The translations under genes and the position numbers were made by a program. Positions 8,036 to 15,660 of a DNA stretch of 22,363 nt are shown here, in pieces. How positions within the stretch are numbered: the stretch's first letter is position 1; every line of letters starts with the position of its first letter. The DNA is from a virus. Where the stretch lies: the IMG/VR virus record IMGVR_UViG_3300025759_000777, positions 1 to 22,363 of that record. One strand, given 5' to 3'. The notes beneath the pieces are model-generated. The model saw only the letters and a program-made list of their open reading frames with translations, made no database searches and was not told where the DNA came from.

Positions 8036-11000
8036 ATGGCCGATGATGATCTGGTAGTTGATACCGTAGATAGTAGCCCCAATAAACTCGAACCAAATAT
8101 TTTTACATTAGATGATGATGCTCTTGTTGTAGATACTGTTCCTGAGGCGTTTTTCACCCCAAGCGGTGCTAGGATTACACCTTACAGTTTAGAAGAAGTT
8201 CCAACTCGTCAAGTAGACCAAGAAACTATTGATGTAGTAAACCGTGCGGCTATTGAGTCACAATTTGCTCGGGATGTTGCTGGTGCTGTGGATGTTGGCA
8301 CTGGTCGCCCTGATGATTTTACACCGCTTACTGTTGAACCTGATATTGGTAAAGGCCAACTGCTCACCGACCAACCTTTCAAAAGTGATATTGAGCTTCA
8401 AGCATTAGAGCGCAACCGTGTTGAAAATTTGCTCATTGATCAATACAGAGATTATCAAGGTGGGGATGTAGTTGGTCCGATAAAATTAGGTGTACGCGAA
8501 GGTTTAGCTCGCCGTGGCAAGTTTGAAGACCGCAGGGGTTATTTCAAAAAGCATTACCCTGAAGGCCGTTATTTGCGGATGGATGTAGGTGGCGGTAAAA
8601 CAGTAGAACTGTATAGTCTTGTGCCAAATGGTGCGTTATACCGTGCTGACCCTACTTTTAACCCAGAAGCTCCTGGAGCAGGTAGAGAGTTTTTTGCTGA
8701 CCTACTTGATATAGAAGCTAACATATTAACACCTACAAATGCGGCGGCGGTCACAGCGGCAATCATTTTCCCACCTTCCGTGGGCGGAACAGCGGCGGTT
8801 GCTGGCACAACAACGGGAGCTAATGTATTTGAACAATGGGCGGTAAATGAAACAGGCCGTTCATTTGGCGACGTTATCAATGATACAAGTGTTTGGAAAG
8901 ATGCCGCTTTGGTAGGGGCTTTAGAAGCCGCTATTTTTAAGGTTTCACCAATAGCCGCTACCAGATTTAGGGCATTGTTTGGTGATACTGGTAGGACAGC
9001 CCTATTAGCTGGTAAAACCACACCAGAATCCATTGTAGGGCAGGAAGCCGCAGAACGGTTAGGCTTACCACTACTCACGGTTTCTCAGCTCACCGATAAT
9101 CCTGTTATTAAAAGGATTCAAGGTCAGGTCGCAGGGTTGTCTAAAACGCCGCAACAAGTGTTCAATAACCAGCAATCTAAATTGTGGCAGTTGTTAGACC
9201 AAAAGGCCAAATCACCAGATGGTTTAGAAGGGTTTACTGCGGCAGAACTACGCCAGTATTTAGATTTGTCTGCTCGTAGGCTCAGCACAGAGCTTGACAA
9301 TATGTATAAACTCCGTGCAGAAGGTGCGAATGTCGACACCAAAACGCTACAGAAAACGCAAGAAGATATCCGTATGCTTACAGGCCAGTTGGATAAAAGT
9401 CTGCGGGAAGTAACTGACGACGCATACCTTCGAGCTTTTGAAATTGCAGGAGGCGGCAGAGATATGCCTCCTGTTGTTTTTGATTTAGCTCCTGTTAAAG
9501 AGGTAGCCCAAAATATTCGGGTAGGCACACAAACTCGTGCTGGCACAACCGAAGCTAAAACAGAGGTTGTGGAAACAAGCGTGTTAGGTCCGGATGGTAA
9601 ACCTATTACCCGCACTGTCACTACACCAGCTAAAGAAATAACTGAAACGATTGAGTCAGTAGACCAACGGCTACTAAACATCGCTGATAAGTTTGAAAAT
9701 GTTTGGAATCAGGAAGTTACCACACTTTCAGTTAAAGATAAGGGCAAAGATTATAGTTTCAATTCTCTCAAACAACTTCAAGCTATGCGTAACGAAGTTT
9801 CTGATATTGCGTTTGGTGGGGGGCAAACTAATCAAAAAGCAGTCGAACTGTTAAAAGCCATAGATGAAGTTATGCAAAACCCTAGAGGTGGTAATACTGC
9901 ATGGAAAGAAGCATGGGAAGAAGCTACTGCGCTCTCTAAACTTGCTTCTGATGTTAAGAACGCCAGTAAGCTCCATACTTTTTTTGCAAGAAACACACAG
10001 GTAAATCCGGCTGAGCTTGGGCAAAAATTTTGGTCGGGTGAGTTTAACTCTTCCGATTGGAATGTAATGTATAACTGGCTGATTAGTTCTTCCAAAACCC
10101 CAGCAGGGCGGGATGCCGCTAACCAACTTATTCGCGATGTGCAAAATGGTTTTTTACAAGACCTTGCTTCAAAGCCTGAGTTAATTGACCAACGCATTCG
10201 TGACATGATAAAAAACGATGACGCGTTGTTTAAGAAACTTGTGCCTAATGAGGCTGATCGAAAAGCTCTAGAAGATATTGCACAACGCTCTGCATGGTTA
10301 AAGTCTGATGCCGTTAATGCGGCTTTAGAAAGAGATATGTTTAACGGTGAAAGAATCAAAACTCTTTTAGCGAAAATGACACAAGCTGAAGCACACAAGT
10401 TTATAGAAGCAAACGGTGGCTTTATGAGCAATAAAGCATTAAATATGCGAGCTTCTGTTTTTGATGATATCCTCAAAAAAGTAACGGTGTTCAATACCGA
10501 TATTGGTGCTGAAACCGTTGACCCTAGTGCATTGGCAAGAGAAATACAAAGTCTTATAAAATTTGAAGGAAAATATGAAGGTCTAGAGCCTTTATTTAAA
10601 AATCCGGATTATCCAGAGTATATGAAAGAGCTAGCTGACATCCGCACTTATGTAATGTATTCTAATCAACTTGAAGATTTGGGTTCAAGTTTGCAATCAG
10701 CTTCTGTTGTTGCTCAATTACAGGCACTAGATATTCGCGCTTTGAAAGCTCTTTTCCAAGCAAAATTCTTCGCTAAGTTTTTGGCTTCTCCACCTTCTGT
10801 TAACCAAATGAAAGATGTCCATAGTAGTAAGTCTTTCAAAATAGGTAAAGACTCAGTTTACGGTATTGTCCTTGATGATCTTCGCAGAGGCTTTGTAGAC
10901 CAAAGTGAGTCCCTGGAGGAAGAAACATTGCGGACTCGCCAAGCTCCAGCTTTAGGTGATGTATCATCGGTGGCTCCAACGCCTACAACACCGCCTACAA

Positions 11001-11185
11001 CAACGACAGTTAGTGCGCCTTCTATACCTACCCCTCCACCCACTGCTCTCAACATTCAAGCCCCTCCCCCTGCTCAGTCTCCTTCTGGGTCTAGCGGTGC
11101 AGACTTCGCTAGTTTATTCCCACGCGATGAGTTAGGTGGTGCTATAGCACAACGTCGTGGTCAAGGGATTATGAGTTTAGCGTAA
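8036..11185 (+). CDS. Very large internal virion / ejection-type protein (1049 aa)
   Basis: 1049 aa; ATG follows the previous stop directly, with a GGGGGG run just upstream (8025-8030) serving as a likely ribosome site. The acidic N-terminus holds two copies of a D-rich LVVDTV peptide (residues 6-11 and 30-35). A basic patch (about 159-172) is followed by a soluble domain and a hydrophobic Ala/Gly-rich stretch (about 234-265) that may contact membrane. The rest is predominantly helical. Residues 979-1021 are a Pro/Thr linker, then a compact tail with SLFPRDELGGAIAQRR. A short FP.D..G.AIA.RR tail after a Pro-rich hinge is a style I know from podophage internal virion proteins. The largest core protein placed just before lysis genes fits a T7 gp16-like role, but I see no transglycosylase motif. 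Function is inferred. Confidence 0.6.
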   Translation: MADDDLVVDTVDSSPNKLEPNIFTLDDDALVVDTVPEAFFTPSGARITPYSLEEVPTRQVDQETIDVVNRAAIESQFARDVAGAVDVGTGRPDDFTPLTVEPDIGKGQLLTDQPFKSDIELQALERNRVENLLIDQYRDYQGGDVVGPIKLGVREGLARRGKFEDRRGYFKKHYPEGRYLRMDVGGGKTVELYSLVPNGALYRADPTFNPEAPGAGREFFADLLDIEANILTPTNAAAVTAAIIFPPSVGGTAAVAGTTTGANVFEQWAVNETGRSFGDVINDTSVWKDAALVGALEAAIFKVSPIAATRFRALFGDTGRTALLAGKTTPESIVGQEAAERLGLPLLTVSQLTDNPVIKRIQGQVAGLSKTPQQVFNNQQSKLWQLLDQKAKSPDGLEGFTAAELRQYLDLSARRLSTELDNMYKLRAEGANVDTKTLQKTQEDIRMLTGQLDKSLREVTDDAYLRAFEIAGGGRDMPPVVFDLAPVKEVAQNIRVGTQTRAGTTEAKTEVVETSVLGPDGKPITRTVTTPAKEITETIESVDQRLLNIADKFENVWNQEVTTLSVKDKGKDYSFNSLKQLQAMRNEVSDIAFGGGQTNQKAVELLKAIDEVMQNPRGGNTAWKEAWEEATALSKLASDVKNASKLHTFFARNTQVNPAELGQKFWSGEFNSSDWNVMYNWLISSSKTPAGRDAANQLIRDVQNGFLQDLASKPELIDQRIRDMIKNDDALFKKLVPNEADRKALEDIAQRSAWLKSDAVNAALERDMFNGERIKTLLAKMTQAEAHKFIEANGGFMSNKALNMRASVFDDILKKVTVFNTDIGAETVDPSALAREIQSLIKFEGKYEGLEPLFKNPDYPEYMKELADIRTYVMYSNQLEDLGSSLQSASVVAQLQALDIRALKALFQAKFFAKFLASPPSVNQMKDVHSSKSFKIGKDSVYGIVLDDLRRGFVDQSESLEEETLRTRQAPALGDVSSVAPTPTTPPTTTTVSAPSIPTPPPTALNIQAPPPAQSPSGSSGADFASLFPRDELGGAIAQRRGQGIMSLA

Positions 11186-11631
11186 TGGATATAGATCAGT
11201 TAAGAAAAGAAATAGAAGCAGATGAAGGATGTGAGTATGAAATATACTTGGATCATTTGGGTCTGCCTACTTTTGGTATCGGCCATCTTGTTTTGGATAC
11301 TGATCCTGAACACGGAGCGGCGGTTGGCACACCTGTCTCAAAAGATAGGGTGTCAGAATGTTTTGATAAAGACGTACACTCAGTGCTTTCCGATTGTGAA
11401 AAATTGTATGAAGACTTTTCCACCCTCCCTGAAGAAGTGCAAAGAATTATTGCAAACATGATGTTCAATATGGGCAGACCTCGTTTATCAAAATTCAAAG
11501 GCATGAAGGCAGGTATTGATGCCCGTGATTGGAATCGCGCCGCAGATGAAATGGTAGATTCAAAGTGGTACAGACAAGTAACTAATCGTGCTGAACGGTT
11601 GGTGTCTCGCATGAGAGCCGTGGAGATGTAA
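11185..11631 (+). CDS. Endolysin, T4-type lysozyme (GH24)
   Basis: 148 aa; starts at the ATG overlapping the previous stop by one base. The T4 lysozyme catalytic signature is intact: E14 in DEG, D23 and T29, spaced 9 and 6 residues apart exactly as E11, D20 and T26 in T4 lysozyme, followed by FGIGHLV. The later NMMFNMGRPRLSKFKGM and W-rich C-terminal half are also typical of the family. It hydrolyses the beta-1,4 link between N-acetylmuramic acid and N-acetylglucosamine in peptidoglycan. There is no N-terminal signal or anchor segment, so it should be a classic cytoplasmic endolysin that needs a holin to reach the wall. The membrane protein encoded directly downstream is a candidate partner. 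The length is close to the 164 aa of T4 lysozyme. Confidence 0.93.
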   Translation: MDIDQLRKEIEADEGCEYEIYLDHLGLPTFGIGHLVLDTDPEHGAAVGTPVSKDRVSECFDKDVHSVLSDCEKLYEDFSTLPEEVQRIIANMMFNMGRPRLSKFKGMKAGIDARDWNRAADEMVDSKWYRQVTNRAERLVSRMRAVEM

Positions 11632-12129
11632 ATGGTTGTTGCAGAGGTACTAACCGGAATTGCGTTAGTGCAACAATCCGTCAAATTTATCAAAGATAAT
11701 ATCAGCACCGTTAAAGATATTGGCGATATTGCAAGCCAGATTGATGATTTGTTTACAGGTGAAAAGCAAGTCCAACAAGAACGAAATAAAAAATCTAAAA
11801 CGGGTTTAAGTGATCAATTTGGTGTCAATACAGTAGCTAAAGAAATCATTGATGCCAAACTTGCCGCAGAAAAAATGCACGAAGTAGCTGTTATGGTGGA
11901 TATGCGCTTTGGTCCTGGAACTTGGCAAAGTATACTAGCTGAACGTCAAAAAAGAATACAAGAGGCTAAAGAAGCGGCATTAGCCGCAAAACGAAAACGG
12001 CAAAAAGAGCATGATGAAATGATGGAAAATGTAAAAACAATTTTAATTGTTGGCGGTATCCTATTAGTAGCCGTTGTGATTATCGTAGGCACGATGATAT
12101 CAGTCGCCAATGCTGTTGGTTTTGTTTGA
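11632..12129 (+). CDS. Tail-anchored membrane protein after the lysozyme, candidate lysis accessory protein
   Basis: 165 aa; ATG directly follows the lysozyme stop. The protein has no N-terminal signal. Residues 1-40 are amphipathic, 42-60 charged. Residues 100-131 form a very basic helix (ILAERQKRIQEAKEA, then AKRKRQKEHDEMM). One strong hydrophobic segment, about 137-158 (ILIVGGILLVAVVIIVG), precedes a 7-residue tail. That is a C-tail-anchored topology with a long cytoplasmic domain. This is not the usual holin layout (several membrane segments) nor that of an i-spanin (N-terminal segment with a periplasmic coil). Its place next to the endolysin suggests a lysis or membrane role, and I believe similar unknown proteins occur in other marine podophages. 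A virion role is the main alternative. It ends 14 bp from the convergent helicase gene. Confidence 0.5.
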   Translation: MVVAEVLTGIALVQQSVKFIKDNISTVKDIGDIASQIDDLFTGEKQVQQERNKKSKTGLSDQFGVNTVAKEIIDAKLAAEKMHEVAVMVDMRFGPGTWQSILAERQKRIQEAKEAALAAKRKRQKEHDEMMENVKTILIVGGILLVAVVIIVGTMISVANAVGFV

Positions 12130-12143
12130 GAATAGAACCTTAC

Positions 12144-13580
12144 TTAAACAATCCAATCCCTGAAGTCTTCTGCAAGGACTTGACTTGCTATATTGATTTT
12201 ATTCCGCAGGGCTTTCAAGATACGCTCGTCGACTGTGTTTTCCGCCACAATATCGATGTATGTCACTTTGCTAGTTTGCCCGATACGATGCGCTCTATCC
12301 TCACTTTGTAACCGTATTTCAAGGTCAAAGTTATTGCTGTAATACACCACAGTCTTAGCTTCTGTCAGTGTTAAACCGTAACCTCCTGTTCGTGGTTGCC
12401 CTACAAAATACATAAGTGGGTCGTTAGGGTCTTGGAAACGGTTGACAATGTTCTGCCGCTCATCACTCTCTGTTTCCCCATAGTATGTAGCTACACTTTG
12501 CTCGCCGTATTCTTTTGCAATAGCTTGCTCAATATTCTTAATGTCGTGTGTGAAGTTAGCCCATATAATAACCTTGCCATCAACTTCTTCCAGCACCGAC
12601 ATAAGTTCTGGCAGTTTGGCTGAGTTAAAGGTTTTCATTTCGCCATCATCTAATCTTACATGGCCTGAACAAACCTGTTGTAAACGTAGTAGCTGTGTGA
12701 GGATAGTATCTGTAGTTACAGAGCCTTCTTCTAGCATTGCTAGGGCAAATGTTTTAAGGCTACTGTAGACTGATTTCTGTTCATCTGTAAGCTCGACTGC
12801 TCGTTTGATATATACTTTATCGGGCAAGTCTAAACAGTCTTCTTTCTTTACGCGGAAGCTGAAGTTTTCCAGTATGCCATTGAGTTTATCAAGGTTACGG
12901 TAGCCCACAACCTGATTAAAACTGTGCGCTCCCATGCTACGGCGTTGCACAACAGCATACTCGTATTGGAAGCTAAAGTAGCTACTATGGCCTAACAACC
13001 ACGAATCAAGGAACTCACATTGTGTGTATAAATCCATAGGGCTTTTGGTTACTGGTGAGCCTGTTAGGATACGCCTGTATCTGGCCGACTTACCAATTTT
13101 CACGATGTTTTTGGTGCGCTTGGCATCCTTGCTTTTTATGGTAGTGCTTTCATCTACAGCCATGAGTGCGCTGTGCGCTTGCAAAAACCGCTCGGCTATT
13201 TCACAGCCCTTTTTAGTGCTGAACGCCTCAACATTCATAACAAAAATCTTGAGATTATCATCTGGGAAAAACAATGTCTTTTGCTTTTCAAGCTGTGTTT
13301 TTGTTTGGCTAGGGTTCCACAATACCGTGTCATACATAACATGGTCAGGAATGTGCGTGGGCAGTTCGCCTTGCTCCCAGTTTCTATACACACCTTTGGG
13401 TGCGACAATAAGAGCGGCGGTAACTTCGCCACGGTCATACAGGACGCACATATTATCAATAAGCACTTTGGATTTGCCTGTTCCCATATCCATGAAATAG
13501 GCAAACTCGGTTTTGTTCCAAGACTTTTTCAGTGCTTCCAGCTGATGCTGGTAGGGTTGAAACTTAAATTTATAACGCAT
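12144..13580 (-). CDS. SNF2-family superfamily 2 DNA helicase/translocase
   Basis: 478 aa, the only minus-strand gene in the window. SF2 motifs are intact: motif I MGTGKS (32-37), motif Ia region IVAPKGVYRNW (58-68), motif II DEST (143-146), motif III TGSP (173-176), a C-terminal RecA lobe with VIIWANFTHD (337-346), motif V region GGYGLTLTEA (399-408), and motif VI SEDRAHRIGQ (426-435). RAHRIGQ is diagnostic for the SNF2 group, which move along duplex DNA using ATP rather than unwind it fully. It is a minimal two-lobe version with no accessory nuclease. Free-standing phage SNF2 proteins are usually placed with replication or recombination genes. The gene diverges from the replication block and converges on the late block. 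An extended -10 sequence lies upstream. The start ATG has the weak ribosome site AGAAAG. Confidence 0.9.
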   Translation of the reverse strand: MRYKFKFQPYQHQLEALKKSWNKTEFAYFMDMGTGKSKVLIDNMCVLYDRGEVTAALIVAPKGVYRNWEQGELPTHIPDHVMYDTVLWNPSQTKTQLEKQKTLFFPDDNLKIFVMNVEAFSTKKGCEIAERFLQAHSALMAVDESTTIKSKDAKRTKNIVKIGKSARYRRILTGSPVTKSPMDLYTQCEFLDSWLLGHSSYFSFQYEYAVVQRRSMGAHSFNQVVGYRNLDKLNGILENFSFRVKKEDCLDLPDKVYIKRAVELTDEQKSVYSSLKTFALAMLEEGSVTTDTILTQLLRLQQVCSGHVRLDDGEMKTFNSAKLPELMSVLEEVDGKVIIWANFTHDIKNIEQAIAKEYGEQSVATYYGETESDERQNIVNRFQDPNDPLMYFVGQPRTGGYGLTLTEAKTVVYYSNNFDLEIRLQSEDRAHRIGQTSKVTYIDIVAENTVDERILKALRNKINIASQVLAEDFRDWIV

Positions 13581-13607
13581 AACACCGCTTTCTAATGGGT
13601 ACTTTGT

Positions 13608-13616
13608 ATAATAGCA
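13608..13616 (-). promoter_or_regulatory. Candidate extended -10 promoter for the SNF2 helicase
   Basis: Read on the minus strand the bases are TGCTATTAT, an extended -10 (TGn followed by TATTAT, one mismatch to TATAAT). There is no recognisable -35, as is normal for extended -10 promoters. The expected start would leave a leader of about 20 bases before the helicase ATG. Confidence 0.35.
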
Positions 13617-13703
13617 CCCAAACCAAAATCTTGACTACACTTTTTGTATCTTGTTTTTATCCGCGCGACCAGTCAAAGTAAGCGTTTGTAAATTAACAAT
13701 TCC

Positions 13704-13724
13704 CAGATATCAGATATCAGATAT
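13704..13724 (+). repeat. Three tandem 7-bp CAGATAT iterons
   Basis: CAGATAT occurs three times head to tail (13704-13710, 13711-13717, 13718-13724). The last copy runs into GATAT-TAAA-ATATC (13720-13733), a small inverted repeat. The short tandem copies in AT-rich DNA next to replication genes could be protein-binding sites for an origin or for a repressor controlling the divergent promoters. Confidence 0.55.
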
Positions 13725-13842
13725 TAAAATATCGGATAGACCAGTATGATAACTTTTTTATTTAACTACTATATATAAAAGCGTATGGTAATTGTGTTGG
13801 GCAATCCCGCCCAGCGTAGAAAGCAAAGCGGAGTAGAAAGCC

Positions 13843-14166
13843 GTGACAGTCTACATTACACAAGAAGTGCGTGGTAGAGATATCACAGATGCAGTTGCTT
13901 TTGGTGACCTGCAAATACTTGTTCCGGCCAAGGAACAGGTTTCTTTTAGCACTCAGCCAACAGTTAGGCGCATTCATCGTGGCTTGCGTAACTTCAATGA
14001 TGACGACTACCTACTGCTCTCTGGCGACCCCTTATGTATAGGCATTGCCTGTGCTGAAGCGGCGCGGCGTAACAGTGGCAAGTTCAAAGCATTGAAGTGG
14101 GACAGGCTAGAGGAACGCTACTATCCGTTGGAAGTAGATCTATACCATAGGAAGGAGTCTGCCTAA
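13843..14166 (+). CDS. Conserved phage protein of unknown function, first gene of the early block
   Basis: 107 aa, starting at GTG (13843); the repeated TAGAAAGC element ends one base before it and contains the only Shine-Dalgarno-like bases. No ATG lies upstream in frame before the intergenic region. I do not recognise a domain. The N-terminus (MTVYITQEVRGRDITDA) and the middle (RGLRNFNDDDYLLLSGDP) read like a small alpha/beta protein, soluble and without cysteine pairs or a metal motif. Similar small proteins sit beside replication genes in environmental phages, which is a memory-based impression. The stop overlaps the next ATG by one base. As the first gene downstream of the divergent region it could be expressed early. 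Confidence 0.7.
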   Translation: MTVYITQEVRGRDITDAVAFGDLQILVPAKEQVSFSTQPTVRRIHRGLRNFNDDDYLLLSGDPLCIGIACAEAARRNSGKFKALKWDRLEERYYPLEVDLYHRKESA

Positions 14167-14711
14167 TGGACTTTGAAAGTGTGGCTGGAGACCTAACCAG
14201 CATTAATCAATCAGGTATCAGCACTATAAGCAACCTATGTAAACAACAAGTTATGTTGGAACAACGGATCGCTGATCTTGAGCAAGAGCTCAAAGATGCC
14301 AAGCGCGACCATCGCAAAATTGCTGAGGATTTGCTCCCAGCGGCAATGGATGAGCATGGTATGTCTGAGCTTAAAATGGATGATGGCAGTGAAATTAAGG
14401 TCGCACCTTATTACAGTGCCAGCATTGCTAAAGACCGTGCTGACGAAGCCTTTCATTGGCTTACTGAAGCGGGGCATGGTTCTCTAATAAAGAACCACGT
14501 TACTGCGGCCTTTGGTCGTGGTGAGGATAACCTCGCAAAAGATTTGCTTGCCGAGCTAGAACAGCGCGGTATGGCAACTCAAACAAAAACTTGGGTAGAA
14601 CCCATGACACTCAAGTCTTTTGTAAAGGAACAGGTAGAAAAAGGTGAAAATTTGCCGTATGACCTGTTGGGTATATTCGTGGGGCAAAGAGCCAAGATTA
14701 CTAGGAGGTAA
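14166..14711 (+). CDS. Conserved phage protein with N-terminal coiled coil, upstream of the SSB-like gene
   Basis: 181 aa; ATG overlaps the previous stop. Residues about 22-55 form a heptad-rich coiled coil (LEQRIADLEQELKDAKRDHR). A compact domain follows, with MDDGSEIKVAPYYSASI, then GHGSLIKNHVTAAFGRGED and KTWVEPMTLKSFVKEQVEKG, ending in the basic GQRAKITRR. I recognise this arrangement as a conserved phage family usually encoded just before an ssDNA-binding-type protein, but no biochemical role is known to me. The constant pairing suggests a part in replication or recombination. The Shine-Dalgarno sequence of the next gene lies inside its last codons. It has no membrane segment or enzyme motif. 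A nuclease-inhibitor (Gam-like) role is possible because of the coiled coil, but this is speculative. Confidence 0.7.
   Translation: MDFESVAGDLTSINQSGISTISNLCKQQVMLEQRIADLEQELKDAKRDHRKIAEDLLPAAMDEHGMSELKMDDGSEIKVAPYYSASIAKDRADEAFHWLTEAGHGSLIKNHVTAAFGRGEDNLAKDLLAELEQRGMATQTKTWVEPMTLKSFVKEQVEKGENLPYDLLGIFVGQRAKITRR
14703..14709 (+). promoter_or_regulatory. Consensus ribosome binding site for the SSB-like gene
   Basis: AGGAGGT, one of the best Shine-Dalgarno matches in the window, ends four bases before the ATG at 14714 and overlaps the last codons of the upstream gene. It fixes the start and suggests high expression, as expected for a stoichiometric ssDNA-coating protein. Confidence 0.8.
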
Positions 14712-14713
14712 AT

Positions 14714-15523
14714 ATGGCAACTGAAGTAGCAAAAAAGGAAGCCACTGCTCTTGCAGTAGCACAGTTTGAAGACCTTGGTGGTCTGGGTTTTGAGGAAACC
14801 AGTTCAGAGGATATGGCTATCCCCTTCCTGCGTATCCTTGCACAACTTAGCCCACAGGTTAATAAGCGTGATGGTGCGTATGTTGATGGTGCTGAAGCTG
14901 GCATGATCTTTAATACTGTAGCCAATAAAGCATACGATGGTGAACAGGGTATCACGGTTGTGCCGTGCTATTACAATCGCCGTTATGTTGAGTGGGCTCC
15001 GCGTGAAAAGGGTGGTGGGTATTATGGTTCTTACCAGCCAGACGATGCTATCGTTAACACCACCACTAAAAATGAGCGCGGTGAAGAGATTTTGCCTAAT
15101 GGCAATATCCTTACTAATACAGCTCAGTTTTTTGTAATCCTACTTGATGAAGATGGTCCACAGCGTTGCTTAATTACCATGTCTAGCACACAGCTGAAAA
15201 AAGCTCGCAAGTGGGTTACACAAATGCAGTCACTTACAGCAGAAGGCAAAAACGGTCCGTACACTTTGCCAATGATGTCCCACAAATATCAACTGTCTAC
15301 CGTTGCTGAAAGCAATGATAAAGGTAATTGGTTTGGCTGGGACATTAACAAAGTCGGTCCGATTGACCTGTCTAATGTTGGTGACAAAGCCGTGTTTGAA
15401 ATGGCAGTCGCGTTCGCCAAGTCTGTAAAGTCTGGTGAGGTAGAGGTTAAAGAGCAAGCCCCAGAGCAAACTCAAGCCCCTGCACCACAGTCACAACAAG
15501 ACGATGATGATGTGCCATTCTAA
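14714..15523 (+). CDS. Putative ssDNA-binding protein with acidic DDDDVPF tail
   Basis: 269 aa. The C-terminus is a Gln/Pro-rich flexible linker (about 240-262) followed by DDDDVPF. The same arrangement (linker, acid run, hydrophobic-Pro-Phe) is the protein-docking tail of bacterial SSB, which ends in DDDIPF, and acidic tails with a final Phe also occur in phage ssDNA-binding proteins such as T7 gp2.5. The body (about 30-230) has aromatic-rich beta segments (VVPCYYNRRYVEW, GGGYYGSYQ, WFGWDINKVG), plausible for an OB-fold. It does not match E. coli SSB by eye. A strong Shine-Dalgarno site and the position just before the primase support the role. It likely coats ssDNA during replication and recruits partners through the tail. 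Family assignment is moderate; the tail itself is clear. Confidence 0.72.
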   Translation: MATEVAKKEATALAVAQFEDLGGLGFEETSSEDMAIPFLRILAQLSPQVNKRDGAYVDGAEAGMIFNTVANKAYDGEQGITVVPCYYNRRYVEWAPREKGGGYYGSYQPDDAIVNTTTKNERGEEILPNGNILTNTAQFFVILLDEDGPQRCLITMSSTQLKKARKWVTQMQSLTAEGKNGPYTLPMMSHKYQLSTVAESNDKGNWFGWDINKVGPIDLSNVGDKAVFEMAVAFAKSVKSGEVEVKEQAPEQTQAPAPQSQQDDDDVPF

Positions 15524-15531
15524 GTTCAACT

Positions 15532-15631
15532 GCGGGGGTTGATCGCCCTGCGGTTGCGTGGAGGGGTAATGGGCAGTCTGACCCATTACTCGGGAGGGTA
15601 GCGTCTAGGTATTAACTAACACTACTCTCCC
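15532..15631 (+). other. Three consecutive hairpins between the SSB-like and primase genes
   Basis: The 137-bp gap (15524-15660) contains three hairpins in a row. The first pairs 15532-15537 with 15546-15551 (6 bp, one wobble). The second pairs 15564-15573 with 15582-15591 around the perfect core GTAATGGG/CCCATTAC, with an 8-base loop. The third pairs GGGAGGGTAG (15592-15601) with CTACTCTCCC (15622-15631), 10 bp with one wobble and a 20-base loop. The third is followed by a T-rich but interrupted stretch (15635-15647), so partial termination is possible. RNA processing or stabilisation of the SSB-like transcript is the alternative. Confidence 0.5.
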
Positions 15632-15660
15632 ACCCTCTTTATTTTATACTGGAGTAATAT

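Larger units (their letters stand above)
13581..13842. other. AT-rich divergent intergenic region between helicase and early genes
   Basis: 262 bp without a gene. It holds the outward-facing starts of the SNF2 gene (-) and the early block (+), three tandem CAGATAT repeats, the direct repeat GACCAGT (13667-13673 and 13739-13745), a TATATATAAAA stretch (13772-13780), and the small hairpin TGGGC/GCCCA around 13799-13813. The octamer TAGAAAGC appears at both outer ends: once reading out on - (13587-13594) and twice on + (13817-13824, 13834-13841), near each start codon. I found no convincing -35/-10 pair on the + strand. This is the natural place for early promoters and possibly a replication origin. 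Confidence 0.6.

Noticed and set aside
9124-9681. 185-aa open frame on the - strand
   Set aside because: It is a reverse shadow of the same 1049-aa gene with Ser/Val-rich, motif-free composition.
9832-10494. 220-aa open frame on the - strand
   Set aside because: It lies wholly opposite the 1049-aa virion gene, is rich in Ser/Cys/Phe as expected for a reverse reading, and has no recognisable motif or ribosome site.
12130-12200. Bidirectional terminator between the convergent genes
   Set aside because: The gap is only 14 bp; the nearest hairpin (AAGTC/GACTT, 12163-12181) is short, imperfect and lacks a T-run on either strand.
13024-13500. 158-aa open frame on the + strand
   Set aside because: It is the reverse shadow of the SNF2 helicase, whose motifs are complete on the - strand.
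13704-13733. CRISPR-like repeat
   Set aside because: The 7-bp copies are directly adjacent with no spacers and no cas gene is nearby.
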